A program made the position numbers and the translations under genes. Below the pieces are notes generated by a model. That model made no database searches and had not been told where the DNA came from. It saw nothing but the letters and a program-made list of their open reading frames with translations. Source: Roridomyces roridus (Eukaryota > Basidiomycota > Agaricomycetes > Agaricales > Mycenaceae). From it: a stretch of 64,000 bases of DNA. The DNA is taken from positions 2,294,001 through 2,358,000 of the forward strand of contig JARKIF010000005.1 in assembly GCA_029378245.1 (NCBI GenBank), read 5' to 3'. Below, piece after piece: positions 34,372 through 46,758 of this stretch. Within the stretch, counting starts at the first letter, position 1. Each line of letters starts with the position of its first letter.

Positions 34372-35910
34372 TCAACGAGTTTTCCACCCTTCCTCGAGAA
34401 TTACCAGATCCAATCCACCGTCGGAACCATAACCACTCTCAGGGAACTCCCACTCCCAACGCCCAAATGGAAAGCTCCGCACCGACGGATTTCGATGCCG
34501 GAGGAGCCCCATGACGTCCAAGGCCTCGTCGAAATCCGATCTTTTGCGCCAAACCAAAGTCCTCAGACTGGGCGCAAGCGACGAGTCGACTTTGCCCAAC
34601 GCCTCCAGAAGATAGCGCAGGCAAGTAGTAGAATAGAGATCCAACCGAACGACCCCCTTCATGCGCGGAAGAGTCAAAATTCCCAATATGCTTGAGTCTG
34701 AGCCGTACTCGATACGCAAATGCTCGAGAGTGCACCCAGAGCGGCCCAAAAACTGTGCGATCTGAAATGTTTTGTTCACGCTGTACGCGCGACTCAAGAC
34801 TAGTTTCTTGAGAAACGGCGCTCGGAGCACGTCCAAGAAGTCGATGTGGCCGAGGACGGAGCTGTAGAGCTCGAGGGCGCCGATTCGCGATTCGGTTGGG
34901 GTAGGTGGGCTGCGACCGGGTTCGACGTCCATGATGGAGGCAGACGCCGCAAGGGGAAGGAGGGAAATGATCGCTAGTACATCCGACAGCTTGGGATTAC
35001 GGAGGACACAGCGACGAGCCTGGGACCACGGAAGTAACTGTGGAGGGAAGGATTGGCGGTGGAGATTCATGGACACATCCCTCAATGCAGGAAGTGAAGC
35101 GATCGTGTCAAAGCGCGTCGACTCGTTGGAGTCGTCCTCATCCAGCAAAGGCTCCGGACCATCCAGTTCCAATTTCCTCAGTTGGGGGAAGGTAGCACGA
35201 CGACCATGTTTGAGAAACCGGAAAACGTCGTGTTTGTCATCGAATGCGATTTCCTTCCATTGAGGCGAAAACGCAAACAACATGCCCAGGATCCCATCGC
35301 TTCTGCTTCCCTGGTTTCTAAACCGAATGAAGAGTGCAGTATTACGTGCACGCTGCAGTTTGGTCTCCAAAATTCGTTCCAGCTGGCTGCGGGCGTTTTT
35401 CTTCAAAAACCGTTCCAGCCGTCTGCGGGCGTTTTTCGGACTCGGACCTGGAAACACAAAATGCGCCCATAGGTGGGGGCAAGCGATCGCCATTTCCCGC
35501 CATTTTCGACACACACGCGAGATGACCCACTCCCCAGCGTCAACATTGAGCGGTGTTGTCCGGTCGACGCAGTGCGTGAAGATTTCCGCCAGCATTTCGT
35601 TCGGGAGGCGCCGGATCGGTGCAAGGACTGCTGTGTGGGATTAAACGAAGGTTTCCAGCTCTGTTCGTCGCATAGCGAGGAAGTCAATTGTGCTTTTAAC
35701 ACGCTTGAGGTCCCGGCGAGCTTCCTTGATGGCAGCTGCAACGCAGAGTGCTTGGGAGCCAGAGGGTGGCGCGTCGTTGCTGGCGATGAGCTCTGGACAT
35801 GGGCTCAGTGGAGAGTCGATTGGAAAGCAATAGGGGGAGTCGCAAGGTGGTCTACATGAGAGTTAGCAGGCGCGCTTTTACAGGGTGCTGGATACGCGCC
35901 GTGTGGACAT
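34372..35910 (-). pseudogene. F-box/LRR-like gene with a nonsense codon near the N-terminus
   Basis: Exon 1 35910..35900, intron 35899..35852 (GCGCGT...TAG, 48 nt), exon 2 from 35851. The joined frame reads MSTRPPCDSPY and reaches ELETFV, then TAA (35643..35641) where paralogs have CAA in FIQSHT. From ATG 35595 (MLAEIFTHCVD) a 407-aa frame remains with a good LRR-like body and the tail GGLDLVILEE. A shorter protein lacking the first F-box helix could still be made. I favour a recent pseudogene. Confidence 0.75.
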
Positions 35911-35989
35911 GGTGGTCCGGAATTGGTCCGGAGTCAGTAATCGGCCCTCGGGACCGAGTGAGTGATGGCAGATCAAGGCATCATGATCA

Positions 35990-36300
35990 GGGACCGTGAG
36001 CCGCGACTCGGAAGAATCGCAAATCGAATGAACAGGCGCAGGATGAGGCACGCGTGCGTTGTAGTTGGACTTGAATACAAATTTAGTGCGACCACAGCTC
36101 GGGGCAAGCGATCGAGACCGCCCGCCATTTGCGCACGCGCGAAACAACCCACACCCGCCTTCAATTGGGTTCATCGGTTCAGTCACGTCCACGCAGTGAG
36201 CGAAAATCTCTGCGAGCATCTCGTTCGGGGCGTCGGATTGGGGATGCCAGGGGACCGGTACATCATGAATTGAGTGCGCAGCATCCAAGTTGTCGTGAAA
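35990..36300 (-). pseudogene. F-box gene relic
   Basis: The core APNEMLAEIFAHCVDVTEPM is clear near 36230-36180 and SRSLAPSCG (frameshifted ACPELW region) follows. A PHPAPVHSICDSSES part matches the VPHPAPLYIRFRD segment of the copy at 1215-2663. Both ends are lost. Confidence 0.6.
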
Positions 36301-36390
36301 ACTCTGTAAAAGTTGCTGATGAAATTTCAACCAGCATGGAAGCTCTGCACTCAACCAAAGGTCAACCTAGTTTAGTATACAAAACGAATA

Positions 36391-37913
36391 TCAACGAGTC
36401 TTCACCGGCTTCACCTTTGCCTCGAGAATAACCACATCCAATCGTCCATCCGACCCACTCTCAGGGAACTCCCACTCCCAACACCCAAATGGCAACCTCC
36501 GCACAGTCGGATTCCGATACCGGAGGAGCCCCACAATGTCCATCTCTTTAGCGTGGTCGAAATCTCGATTTTTGCGCCAGGCCAAAGTCTTTAGATGAGG
36601 AACAAGCGACGATTCTTCCCCGGCGTCTTTCCCCAGCGCCTCAAGAAGCTCGCGCAAGTCATCGATGCAATGGAGATCCAACCGGGTGATCTCCCTCATG
36701 TGCGGAAGACTCAAAATTTCCAATATGTTTGAGTTTGAGCCGTACTCAACACGCAAATGCTCCAGAGTGCACCCGGAGCGGTCCAAAAATGGGATAATCT
36801 TGTCCATTTCCTCGTCCAACTGGTCTGGTTCCTCAGGATTGAAGACAAACTTCTTGAGAGATGGTGCTCGTAATATGTCCAGGAACTTGAAGATGAAATT
36901 GTCGAGCTCAAGGGAGCCGATTTGTGATTCTGTCGGGGTAGCTGGGTGGGGACCGGGTATGAGGACTTTGATGGACGCAGACGCTGCAAGTGGGAGGAGG
37001 GAAAGAATCCATAGTACATCCGACATCGTGGAACGACAGAGGACACAGCGACGAACTTGAGACCACGGAAGGTGTAGTTGTGTAGGGAAGGATTGGTGGC
37101 CGAGGCTCAGGACCACATCCACCAATGCAGGGAGTGAACTGGTAAGGTCGAAGGGCGTCGACTCGTCTTCCTCATTCAACAACGGCCCCCAACTACGAGC
37201 CAATTCCAGTTTCCTCAGCCGGGGGAAGGTAGAACGGCAAGCATGTTTCACAAAGCGGGATAGATCTTGTTTATCGGCGAATGCGATTTCCTTCCATTGC
37301 GCCGAAAAAGGCAAGAAGATGTCCAGGAGTCCATCCCCTCTCCTTCCAAACCGAACGAAAAGTGGCGTCATGTCACTTGCACGCTGCAGTTTGATCTTCA
37401 AAACTCGCTCTAGATTGCTGGAGGCTTTTTCCGGACCCTGATACGGGAACACAAAATGCGACCATAGATGCGGGCAAGCGATCGCCATTTCCCGCCATGT
37501 CCGGCACACACGGGAAATGACCCACTCCCCGCAGTCAAGTCGATTGAGCGGTGCTGTGGGGTCGACGCAGTGTGTGAAGATTTCGACCAGCATTTCGTTC
37601 GGGAGGCGCCGAATTGGTGCAAGGATTGTTGTGTGGGATTGGATGAACGCTTCCAGCTCCGTTCGCTGCCTGGCGAGGAAATCGATTGCGTTTTGAACAC
37701 GCTCGAGATCCAGCTGGGCTTTCTCGATGGCAGTGCAGACGGCGACTGCTTGGGAGCCAGAGGGTGGCGCGTCGTTGCTGAACAGGAGCTCTGGACATGG
37801 GCTCGGTGGAGGGCTGGTTGAAACGCAACAGGGACATGGAGACTCGCAAGATATTCTGCATGTGAGTTAGCGGGCGCGCGTGTAGAGTGTGCTGGAACTC
37901 GCCGTGAGGACAT
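36391..37913 (-). CDS. F-box/LRR-like protein, intact with 5' GC-AG intron
   Basis: Exon 1 37913..37903, intron 37902..37856 (47 nt, GCGAGT...CAG), exon 2 37855..36391: 491 aa with no stop. It begins MSSRISCESPC, with the ELLFSND and DFLARQRTELEAF segments, then the F-box LPNEMLVEIFTHCVD and WVISRVCRTWREMAIACPHLWSHFVF. The body has regular LRR-like spacing. The tail DGRLDVVILEAKVKPVKTR is extended. It is a predicted SCF substrate receptor. This copy supports the GC-AG intron, since the frame joins exactly. Confidence 0.87.
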
Positions 37914-38109
37914 GGGGGTCGGGACCAAGAAGCCGGGACCGATCAATGATCGGCGAAACCCTTTTTTCACCAAACCGCCATTCCTGCAGCCGACGCACGT
38001 GCCCAAGAAGTGTGCGTGCGAGAAAAAATTACCACCCAGTATTATGAGGGTTGAGACGAAGAGGAGGAGCAACATGAGGAGGCAGGGATATTTCTTTCTC
38101 AACCGTATC

Positions 38110-38839
38110 GCCTGGACGCTCGGGTCAGTGAACGAAATAAGGTGTGTATCAAGTTGGGCCGCACCAATCGTATTGACAGCAGATTCAATTGCAGGACGCA
38201 CAAAGTCCCATGAACGCGCGTGCGATCCTCCTCCATCCCATATTTTGCGCAAACTGTCACAAGCGCAGCACCAGCCTTTTACAGTTCTACTTTGACCGCT
38301 TTGACCGCTGCAACACGCTCCTCGTGATTCGGAGCGGGAACATCATCTCGACCTCTTCCAGAATCTCCCCGAAACGCAGCCTCGAGGTCTTTTATAACGT
38401 CGTCCAAGGTAACGGCGCGAGCGACGTCCTCCGAGTTCGTTTCACGCAGCACGCTATCGAGCTCCTCGTGCCACTGGTTGGCGCCACGCACGACCGTCTG
38501 GATGCTATTTTTCACTTTTGCGATAGCGTTGCTGACCTCCTGTGAGCCACCTGCGGCCACCTTCACCAGATCTTCGACTTAGCCTCTCACCTTGTCGCCT
38601 AGGTCACGGACGACCTGCGAGAACTTTCCCAAATTGACGTCGTCGGTGGGATGAGCTGGCGGTGGAGCCCTACGAGTTGTATGTTGTACATGGTGGAGGT
38701 GGTCGCGGCGCGCGACAGGCGCGACGGGGAACTGGGGCGCACCGCCAGGCTGAAGCGCATGCCCCTGGGCGGCGATGGGTTGGATTTGGAGGAGACACAA
38801 GGCGGTCGGCACGAGCTTGTAAAAGGCTTTGAACTTCAT
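38110..38839 (-). pseudogene. IFI6/IFI27-like gene relic (N-terminal part)
   Basis: ATG at 38839 starts a hydrophobic signal (KLVPTALCLLQIQPIAAQG), then FSQVVRDLGDKVRG, a TAA stop at 38581..38579, and in the same frame EDLVKVAAGGSQEVSNAIAKV and VVRGANQWHEELDSV. These match DLIKKAAERSQVVSRAV and IVRGATDWHEELNAL of the intact gene at 17250. A frameshift follows near 38290 and the membrane domain exons are absent. Confidence 0.75.
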
Positions 38840-39431
38840 TGGTGGGAGAGGATACGGAGAGATGGCGCCAACTCTCGAGGGTTACTTGTACTTAATCAGA
38901 ACTTCAAACAAGGTTTGCCTTCAATGGCACGGCGTACAAAGACCAGGCCACGCTAAGATGGCGTGCATTTAACGAAGACATTTTCCGTTCAAGTGCGAAC
39001 AAAGAATTTTGGTTGAAATTTGAGGGCACGTTCTTCTCGCTTGGCTTTGTCCGTCGTGTGAAGTGGTAGATGTGGAACACATGGAAGTTTCCTGATTGTA
39101 ATTATATCAACCATCCGTTCCAACAGCCTGCAAGCTTCAAGATCGGAGATAGACTTGAATCACATGCCACATTCAAGTACCACCTGGAATCAAAGACAGT
39201 CGTTCAAGTACCTATTTGGCTTGTGGTTCGTGTTGAAATCTCGTCAGGCAAACCCACCAGTGGCCTGGACTCGGAACCAGTGCGTTAATTGAGCCGTCTA
39301 ATTATGTAACTTAGTAGCCAGTCCTCCTCCTCCTCCAGAACAACAAGATCAACACCGCGTACATCCAAGGAAACGCCCACTCCAGCTGGAAAACGGAATC
39401 GTTGTCAATGCACGAGAAACTTACAACAGTC
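38840..39431. other. Intergenic region, no gene seen
   Basis: The spacer between the IFI-like relic and the 3' end of an F-box gene shows no repeat or ORF I can support. Confidence 0.5.
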
Positions 39432-40950
39432 TTAATCATCCTCGAGGATTACAACATCCAATCTCGCCTCCAAACCATCACCACTCTCCGAGTCCGGAAA
39501 CTCCCATTGCCAACGCTCAAATGGCAACCTCCGCAAAGTCGGATTCCGACTCTTGAGGAGCCCCAGGACATCAACACCTTCCAATTCCGACGATCCACGC
39601 ACAGCCAGAGTCCTCAGATTCGGCACTAACACCTTTCCCTCCCCCGTTTCTCTCCCCAGCGCCTTGAGCAACTCGCGCAACTTGTCGGTAATCCGATGAA
39701 CATCGAGACGAATGAGCTCGTTCATCCACCTTGTATCATGCCCTCTCTTCAGGATACCCAAAACACCTGCATCCGAGAGCGGGGCGCCCTCAACGCGCCA
39801 GTGCTCCAACGCACACCCTGAGCGGGTCAAAAAGTTGGCGACCTCGATGGGTGCTGCCGCCGCGCGACTCCAGTGATTGTGCCGGAACACAAATTTTCTG
39901 AGAGACGGTGCGCGAAACACTGCCAGAAGGGTGGTGGTGAGACGCCGCTCGCAGTTGTCAAACTCTAGTGTGCTGATCATGACTTTGGACACTGCCATTT
40001 GGCTGGCTTGCGGAGCATCTGCGTCATGAATGGCGCGAATGACGACCGAGGCACAGGGTGGGAGGAGAGGCAGAATCCGGAGTACATCCGCAGTCAAAAA
40101 GCACCACAGGGTACAGTGCTGCAGTTGAGACCACGGGAGGTCCAATTGTGTAGGCAACAACTCGTTGCGGGCATCCACATACAGGTTCGTTAGGGCAGGG
40201 AATGACTGGACAATGTCGAAGGTCGCTGCGGGGTCTTGCCCATCCAATAGCCTGGATGACAAGTCGTCATTGATTTCCAACTTCTTGAGCCGGGGGAATT
40301 GGGTATTATGCGCGCGCCTCACGAACTTGACCAAATCACGGTTGTTGCGCAGCACTAATTCCTCCCACCGAGCGTGCGCCGCAAAAAGCAGGTCCATTAC
40401 GTCTCGGGGTACCTCATATGCGCCCTGGACTCGGATGGAAAGTGGAGAAGGGTAAGGTGCGCGTTCCAACTGAACATGAATAGAGTCTTGCAAGTGCTTG
40501 ATAGGTTCTTTGGGAAAAACGAAATGCGACCAGAGCTCGGGGCAAGCGATGGCGACCGCCCTCCACCTGCAACACACGCGCGAGACAACCCACGCCTCTC
40601 CTTTCTTTGGATCGAGTGGCTCGCTAACGTCTACGCAGTAAGCGAAGAATTCAGCCAGAATTTCGTTCGGGACGCGTCGGATTGGTGCAAGGATTGCTGT
40701 GTGGGATTGGATGAAAGCTTGGAGCTCGACGGAGTTTGGACAAAAGATGAGATCCGCCTGGGCTTTCTCGACGGCAGAGGATATGGCAGCTGCCTGCACG
40801 TCGTTAGGCATGTCGTTGCTGGCGAGGAGCTCTGGGAATGGGCTCAGTGGAGAGGCGATTGCGCCGCGACAAGGGGCGTTGCAGGAGTCCCTACAGGCAA
40901 GTTAGTGGGTGTGCGTTTGAAGGTGCGGCTGGGACCCACGGTGAGGACAT
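39432..40950 (-). CDS. F-box/LRR-like protein with 5' GT-AG intron
   Basis: Exon 1 40950..40940, intron 40939..40891 (49 nt, GTGGGT...TAG), exon 2 40890..39432: 489 aa. It starts MSSPDSCNAPC; the inner ATG 40811 would give 459 aa. F-box: VPNEILAEFFAYCVD, WVVSRVCCRWRAVAIACPELWSHFVF. The body has LRR-like repeats and the tail is RLDVVILEDD. The same intron position in other copies begins GC; here it begins GT. The gene starts only 38 bp after the stop of the upstream P450 on the same strand. Confidence 0.87.
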
Positions 40951-40987
40951 GGTGGCTGAGAATAAGAGTGATGGGACTGATGATTGA

Positions 40988-43170
40988 TCATGATGCATGA
41001 TTGTTTATCAGCAAACCCAAACGAAACCGGTGTCTCGACTTTGAACAAGTTGCAAACAAGTTGGTATAAATAAAATACTCTTTCCCAAGGATGCATTTCT
41101 CAAACATCGACAAGTCTACGAATAGCCTCCGCCGCACCCTTCCTGGCGGTGACAACACACTTGAATTCCGCGGGGCGGCTACAACTTCTTGAGCATCCGG
41201 CGAACAGTAAATGACTGGTCGGTACCTGATAGTCCCATCCAAGAATTCTCCAGACGGAATCACCGGACGACCGTCTTCAATTGGCGCGCTGATATCGAAA
41301 AATGTCAAGATGGCAGCGCAGACGAGCCACGCAGTCATGTTGGCGAGATGCGAACCTAGAACTTGCCATTTACGACTGAACGGGAAGAAGAATGTGTTTT
41401 CTTACCGGGACAAACCCTCCTTCCGTAGCCAAAGACAATCTCTCTCGGGTCCATCTCCTTGGCATGGGTTGGCGTCTCGATGAAACGCTCCGGCCGGAAG
41501 GCCTCTGGGTCTGAATAAATCTTAGGATCACGGAAAAACAACCTAGGTTCGACTGTGAACTTAAAAGCTCTGTCGGTTAAATCTGACAAAACGAACCAGG
41601 TGTTGGCCAGGATGATTGTGTCCTTTGGGATAAAATATCCATTGTGGACATCGTCTTCGGCGGCTGCATGTGGGAATCCTGTTGAGCGTAAGAAAGTTAG
41701 TTGACTGATTCAAGTCCGATGTACCCAGCGGGCCTATGGTATATTTCCGAAAGACCTCGAGAATCAACGCCTCTACGAACGGTAGACGAGAACGGTCGGT
41801 TGATCTAGGAACGGTTCCAGGACCAAGGTCGCTGTCGAGCTCTATCTGAGCTTTACGTTGGGCGTCTGGGTGCAAGACCATGGCGAGGAAAAATGTCTCG
41901 ATGACGGCGGCAGTCTGGGAGGCATAAGTCATTAGAATGGCTTTATATGCCGTTTCAAGTCAGGCACACCGTTTCGGATCCACCTCCGAGGATTTAATCA
42001 AGCATACTAAACAGTGGAGGATACACTTACCACCCATCACTGAAAAGCCCACCAATTTCACGGTGTGTTCCTCCTCAGCGGTGTATTTATGGGAGCTGAG
42101 AAGGTCGGAAACCATGCCAGGCATCGATCTTCCCAATTCCTCAATATTGTTCTCAACGACCCGAGAAGGAGATAAAGAGAAAGTGCGCACCACTTGTCTC
42201 TTGACCCAGTTAAAAGGTGCATCGATGGCCGCTTGGCGAGTTGCACGGTAGGGGCCGATCTTCTTCTTCCATCCGGCCCCTGGAAACCATTCGGGAACGT
42301 ATCGCACTGCAATGTTCATATTAGCACTGAGCGGGTTAGGAGGACTCACAAAAAGGGAATGTATCAACCGCAAAGGCATTGGCACCAGTCAGTTCGGAAA
42401 AATGTCTCATGGATTCGTCAGCCAGCTGCAAAAAACTGTCGTTCTCGTCCTTGGGCTGGTAGCCGCAGGTCACATTGAGAACCGCTGTCCCTGCAAATCT
42501 AAACCTTTTTGAATTGACACGGGCACACTTAAGAAGAATGACATACTTGAAGGCGAGATGTCTCCACATATTCGGATTCTCAAGCAGATCTTGCATGAAG
42601 GAATAGACCGCCGTCTCCAGTGAAGCACCGTAGCTAGTCTCGACTTTGGACCGAGTGCCGATGAACTGGGCAATTATGCGACGTTGCTCAGCCCACTGCT
42701 TTCCGAGTTGGAAGAAACCTCAAGAGCGGGTGAGAGGAGTGGGACACAGAAGACGAAATGTCGAGTAAGTACCTAGAATTTGGTGGTACCCAACGAGCTC
42801 GCCGCCCATAACGAGTGTGGGACGATTGCTGTATATCCGACTCTTCTTGTCGAGGATATCGATCGCGTATTTCAGGTCGTTGAGCACGATAATGTGTTTC
42901 CCAAAGACGCTGAGGTGCACAATAGGACCTAGAAGATTTCACAGCAGCTCTGATGAAGAGTACGACGGGAGAATTACCATAGGTTTTGGCCCACTCAGTG
43001 AAGGTTATCCATGGTTTCGACAGAGGCAAATCCAGGGCGTTTCCGAGCAGGAATGTTCCCTTTGGACCAGGCGGAAACGGTGCGATGCTCTTCTTTGCGC
43101 GCGCAGACCAGACAACGACCGCCAGTGCTGTAGCGCCTAGTGCAAGAGCAACCGAAGCCTCGTTGTGCAT
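40988..43170 (-). CDS. Cytochrome P450 (paralog of 53.6-55.6 kb gene)
   Basis: It starts at 43170 (MHNEASVALALGATALAVVV, a membrane anchor), then FPPGPKGTFLLGN. All exon joints seen in the paralog at 53.6 kb are also found here in frame, including a 14-nt exon (41983..41970) that encodes GSET of the I-helix (GGGSETTAAVIE). ExxR lies in EVFRKYT, PERF in FRPERF, heme loop FGYGRRVCPG. After IRYRPVIYCSPDAQE the usual stop is absent and about 60 odd residues follow to 40988, running into the promoter of the next F-box gene. Function: monooxygenase, substrate unknown. Confidence 0.85.
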
Positions 43171-43359
43171 GGAGATTGAGGTGACGGAGAGAGAGGGAAA
43201 CACCCGATAATTTAGGGCTTGGGCCTTTAAATGGGCTGCAGCGGATGTCCGACGTGCCTATTACCCACATATGCATGCTGTTGCCACGGTGGCTCGGAGC
43301 GGTCCTACTTGTCCGACTGAGACCGGGACAAGATCAACGTTAGGGTCCTGGGTAATGCA

Positions 43360-43470
43360 GTTCGTCACGGGTATGCGGGTTCACCCGCACGTTTGCCCTA
43401 ATAGTACGGGTATGAAGGGTATACGGGTTGGAGGTCGGTGCACCCGTACAAACCCGCGTAGCCGACCCGC
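43360..43470. repeat. GGGTA/ACCCGC-rich repeat fragment
   Basis: Short inverted motifs (CGGGTATGCGGGTTCACCCG, ACGGGTATGAAGGGTATACG, GTGCACCCGTACAAACCCG) are crowded here, like the end of a small DNA transposon. No target-site duplication was found. Confidence 0.35.
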
Positions 43471-43574
43471 AAACGTGGAGAGGCGATTGCACCGCAACAA
43501 GGGGCGTCGCAAGATGTCCTACAGGTAAATTAGTAGGCACGCGTTGCAGAGTACAGCTGGGACCCACGGTGAGG
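43470..43574 (-). pseudogene. F-box gene relic: first exon, intron and about 20 codons
   Basis: From the ATG near 43574 the strand gives exon 1 ATGTCCTCACC, a GTGGGT...TAG intron and then MSSPTSCDAPCCGAIASP when joined. The match stops at the GGGTA-rich repeat. The upstream flank (43575-43690) is a near copy of 40951-41060, so the P450 gene lies between two F-box 5' ends. Confidence 0.65.
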
Positions 43575-43730
43575 ACATGGTGGCTGAAATCAGAAGCAAG
43601 AGCGATGGGACTGATCATTCATCATGATCGTTGGTCAACAAACCCAAACCAAACCGTTGTGTCTCGACTCTGAACAAGTTGCCATAAATTAGATACAATT
43701 TGCTCCGATCGTACACACATCCATACCCAC

Positions 43731-46278
43731 TTACTGCGGGGGCAAGAACCTTTCCAAGAAATGCAACTTTGCAGCATTCGTAAACTCAATCACGCTCTTC
43801 TGTTTGAATCCTTTGAAGAGCGTTGTGAAACCAAAAGAAAATCAGCCGAATGCACTCACCATGTCCCTCCTTCCCACAAACCATCAACTCTGCATGAATC
43901 CCACTCTCCTTCACCGTCTTCCACATCCTCACAGCCTGATCCACAGTGACCCGACTATCCGTCTCGCCATGCGCGATCTGCAACGGCGCGCGGATCTTGG
44001 AAACATGGTTCATCGGAGAGATGCGCTCGAGGAATTCGCGGATAGCGGGATCGCGCTCGTCCCCGTATTCGCCGCGTCGGTGGGCTTGTCGGACTGGGGC
44101 GGTGCGTTCGAGGAAGGAGGGCCAGTGGGCGATTGGGTAGTTGGCGAGGGCGCAGGCGAATTTGGTGGGGAAGTGGATTAGGCAGGCCTGGAAATGTCAA
44201 GAAATATGCGCGTGAGCGGAACGTGAGCTCACGAGAAGCATGTAGCCGCCATCTGAAGTATTTAAGAGATTGAGCCTACTTTGTTGAAAAACACTTACAC
44301 GATCCGCCCATCACAGCAATCCGAGACGAATCCAACTCGGTCTTCATATTCTGCTCGACGTGATCCAACAAGGACCCGATATCCCTTCGAAGAAGTGTCA
44401 ATTCTGCTCAAGAGACTGAAATTGATCACATACTTGACGGAATCTTCCCTCTTCTCGACGTCGTCCGCGGCCATGAACCGTTTGCCGTACCCACGGCTAC
44501 CCCGAACATTGGGATAGATGACGGCGTATCCCAGTTCGTTGAGGATATACCAGTGAGTTGGACTATGCGCGATGTCAGTTGCAATAGAGTTGACGTCGCG
44601 CAACTCACATTCTCGAATTCGACTTTGATTGAGCTGCAACAATCACATCAAGACCAAAACGCCCACAGTATGAATCCAAAACTTACCCGCCGGTCCACCA
44701 TGAATGGAGATCACCAACGGAACAACAGACTTGCCGTCCGTCGGATGATAATACATGCACGGAATCTCCAGCCCATCAAAACTCTTGAACTTCAGCGGCT
44801 TCGCAGGAATCGTCCGGAAGGCCGTCGGGACGGGCGCAGCCTGCTCATACCGCTCCAACGGCACCGAAATAAATTTAGCACCATTCTCGTCCGTCTGAAC
44901 ACTTTCCAGCCGGCTTGTGATGTCCAGATACGCGACGCAACCCTGCGTTCGATAGGATAAAAGCCGGAGCACGAGTTGGTTCGGCTTCACGGCGTTGGCG
45001 TCGATGCTATACTCTCCACCCTCCCATTGGTCGAGTTTGATCTCAACCACCGTGTCTTGCAGCGGCCCAGACAAGGGAAGGACAAAGAGGTTGGTGTACC
45101 CATCCACGTTGGCGGTAAAGTACACGTATTCAGAGGTGACTTCAGTTTCGCTGCAGTCCCAGTTGATCGGTCGCAGAGAACGCAAGGAAGGTTCCGGGGT
45201 GGTGATGTGCAGGACTTGCTTGCTCTGGATGTCGTATGCGAGCAAGGAGCGGAAGTCCCCGTACGCATTAGTCAGCACATATACGAGGTGCGGCTTCGCT
45301 GGGTCCCGCGAAAAGGTGGCAACATGGAACGAAATCTCTTCTTCCTTCTCCGTGGCGTTCGGCAGGCGAATCTGTTCTGGCTCGCCGCCGGATATACGCA
45401 GGACAAAGCACGGACGGTAAGCCGAGGTAAAGTCCTGCGCGAGGAGAAGATATTGGTCGTCGAGAGAGATATCGGATGCAACCCAGCGCGAGTGGCTTTT
45501 CGCGGCAGGGGTGACGAGTCTCGAGGGAAGTGTGAATGGCTTTGAATCAAGCCCAGCTCCGGTGTTGGAGTCCTTGAGATCGGCGACGTAGGCGAGCATG
45601 TCCGTGCCGTTCTCTTTGTTGCTGGTGTACGCCATGATTCTATGTCGTGTCAGAAACGCATTACTACAAATAGATAAAATCCCACCTATTGGATTCAGAA
45701 ATGACCACACTGGCGTATCTGAAATTATCATGCGTCAACCGTTCAATCCGACCACCAGGGGCATTCTGAAGCTCGCCCTCGATGGGTGGGACCACCTCCG
45801 CGCACTGCGAATCTTCCCAGTACCGCCAAAGTTGGAAATTCTCACTCCCGTCGAGATCCATGGCCAGAATAGCCCCTCCGCCACGCCAGATGCCACGCCA
45901 GTCCTCGCCCTCGATAGAACGAAAAGTCGAGACTACACGGCCGCTCCCGAGATCGAAATACGTGAGGCGCTGGAGGTCTCGGACCTTGGGGTCCGCGGGC
46001 ATGCGGTAGTACTCGGTCACTTGCGAGTCTGCTGGCCGGTGGGTGATGATAACATGGCTTTCGTTCCCCTTTTCAAAACGGACGACTGAGAAACCTGCCA
46101 CCAGCTGAGAATCCCTGAATGCAAGAGACAGTGGGAGAGTACCTCGTTGAGATTCTTCGTATTTCTGTAGTTTATCGAGGATACGTTGAGGAACAGGCTC
46201 CATATTGAAGGCCTTGATCTGCTTTGCCGGCTGGGTGAACTCGAGGTCACCATAATCGAACGGGGGCGGCGGTGGCAT
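43731..46278 (-). CDS. S9 family serine peptidase (prolyl oligopeptidase / acylaminoacyl-peptidase-like)
   Basis: It starts at ATG 46278 (MPPPPPFDYGDLEFTQPAK). A beta-propeller region (VVSTFRSIEGEDWRG, AYRPCFVLRISGGEPEQI, VSEYVYFTANVDGYTNLF-like strands) is followed by the alpha/beta hydrolase domain: VISIHGGPA, AVIYPNVRGSRGYGK, nucleophile elbow GGSYGGYM (the Tyr codon spans an intron), Asp in HGETDSRV and His in GKEGHG. The end is LERFLPPQ at 43731. It cleaves short peptides or acyl-peptides. No signal peptide is seen, so it is probably cytosolic. It may be unrelated to the pathways around it. Confidence 0.87.
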
Positions 46279-46520
46279 GGTGGTTGGGAGCAAGAAGTGC
46301 TTGCAAGATCAGATGGTGTCGTTGAATTCCATCAGGCATGAGACTCGGATAATCGGAACCGCTAAGGAAATAAAATAGAGATGCGGCTAGATGCGGTCAA
46401 GTTACACGCGGCGTAGGCAGGTGCTATTATATTGAAAGAATCCAATGGACGTGCCTCGAGTGGTCGAAATTGCTGATGAGAGGAAGATTGATTCTGCCAG
46501 AATTTAAAATTTTATTGGAC

Positions 46521-46600
46521 GCCTTGATCTGCTTTGCTGGCTGGGTGAATTCGAGGTCATCATAATCGAACGGGGGCGGGTGGGTGGGAGCAAGTGCTTC
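46521..46600 (-). pseudogene. Duplicated 5' fragment of the S9 peptidase gene
   Basis: PPPFDYDDLEFTQPAKQIKA is almost identical to the start of the adjacent peptidase, about 310 bp upstream of it on the same strand. It breaks off after about 75 nt. Confidence 0.75.
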
Positions 46601-46758
46601 GATCAGAAGAGCGTGGGAGACTCGGCGGCTATTACTAAGAACCATGTTCCGGCCCGGCCACCGTTGGCAGATAAGATCGGATTTCATTCTGATCCGCCCT
46701 CTGGATTTGAAATTTTGGCCATCACTTTGCCTTCTTCTCAAACCACCACGACAGAATC

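Noticed and set aside
45598..46089. 163-residue plus-strand frame
   Set aside because: It is antisense to the S9 peptidase exons, which have clear catalytic motifs.
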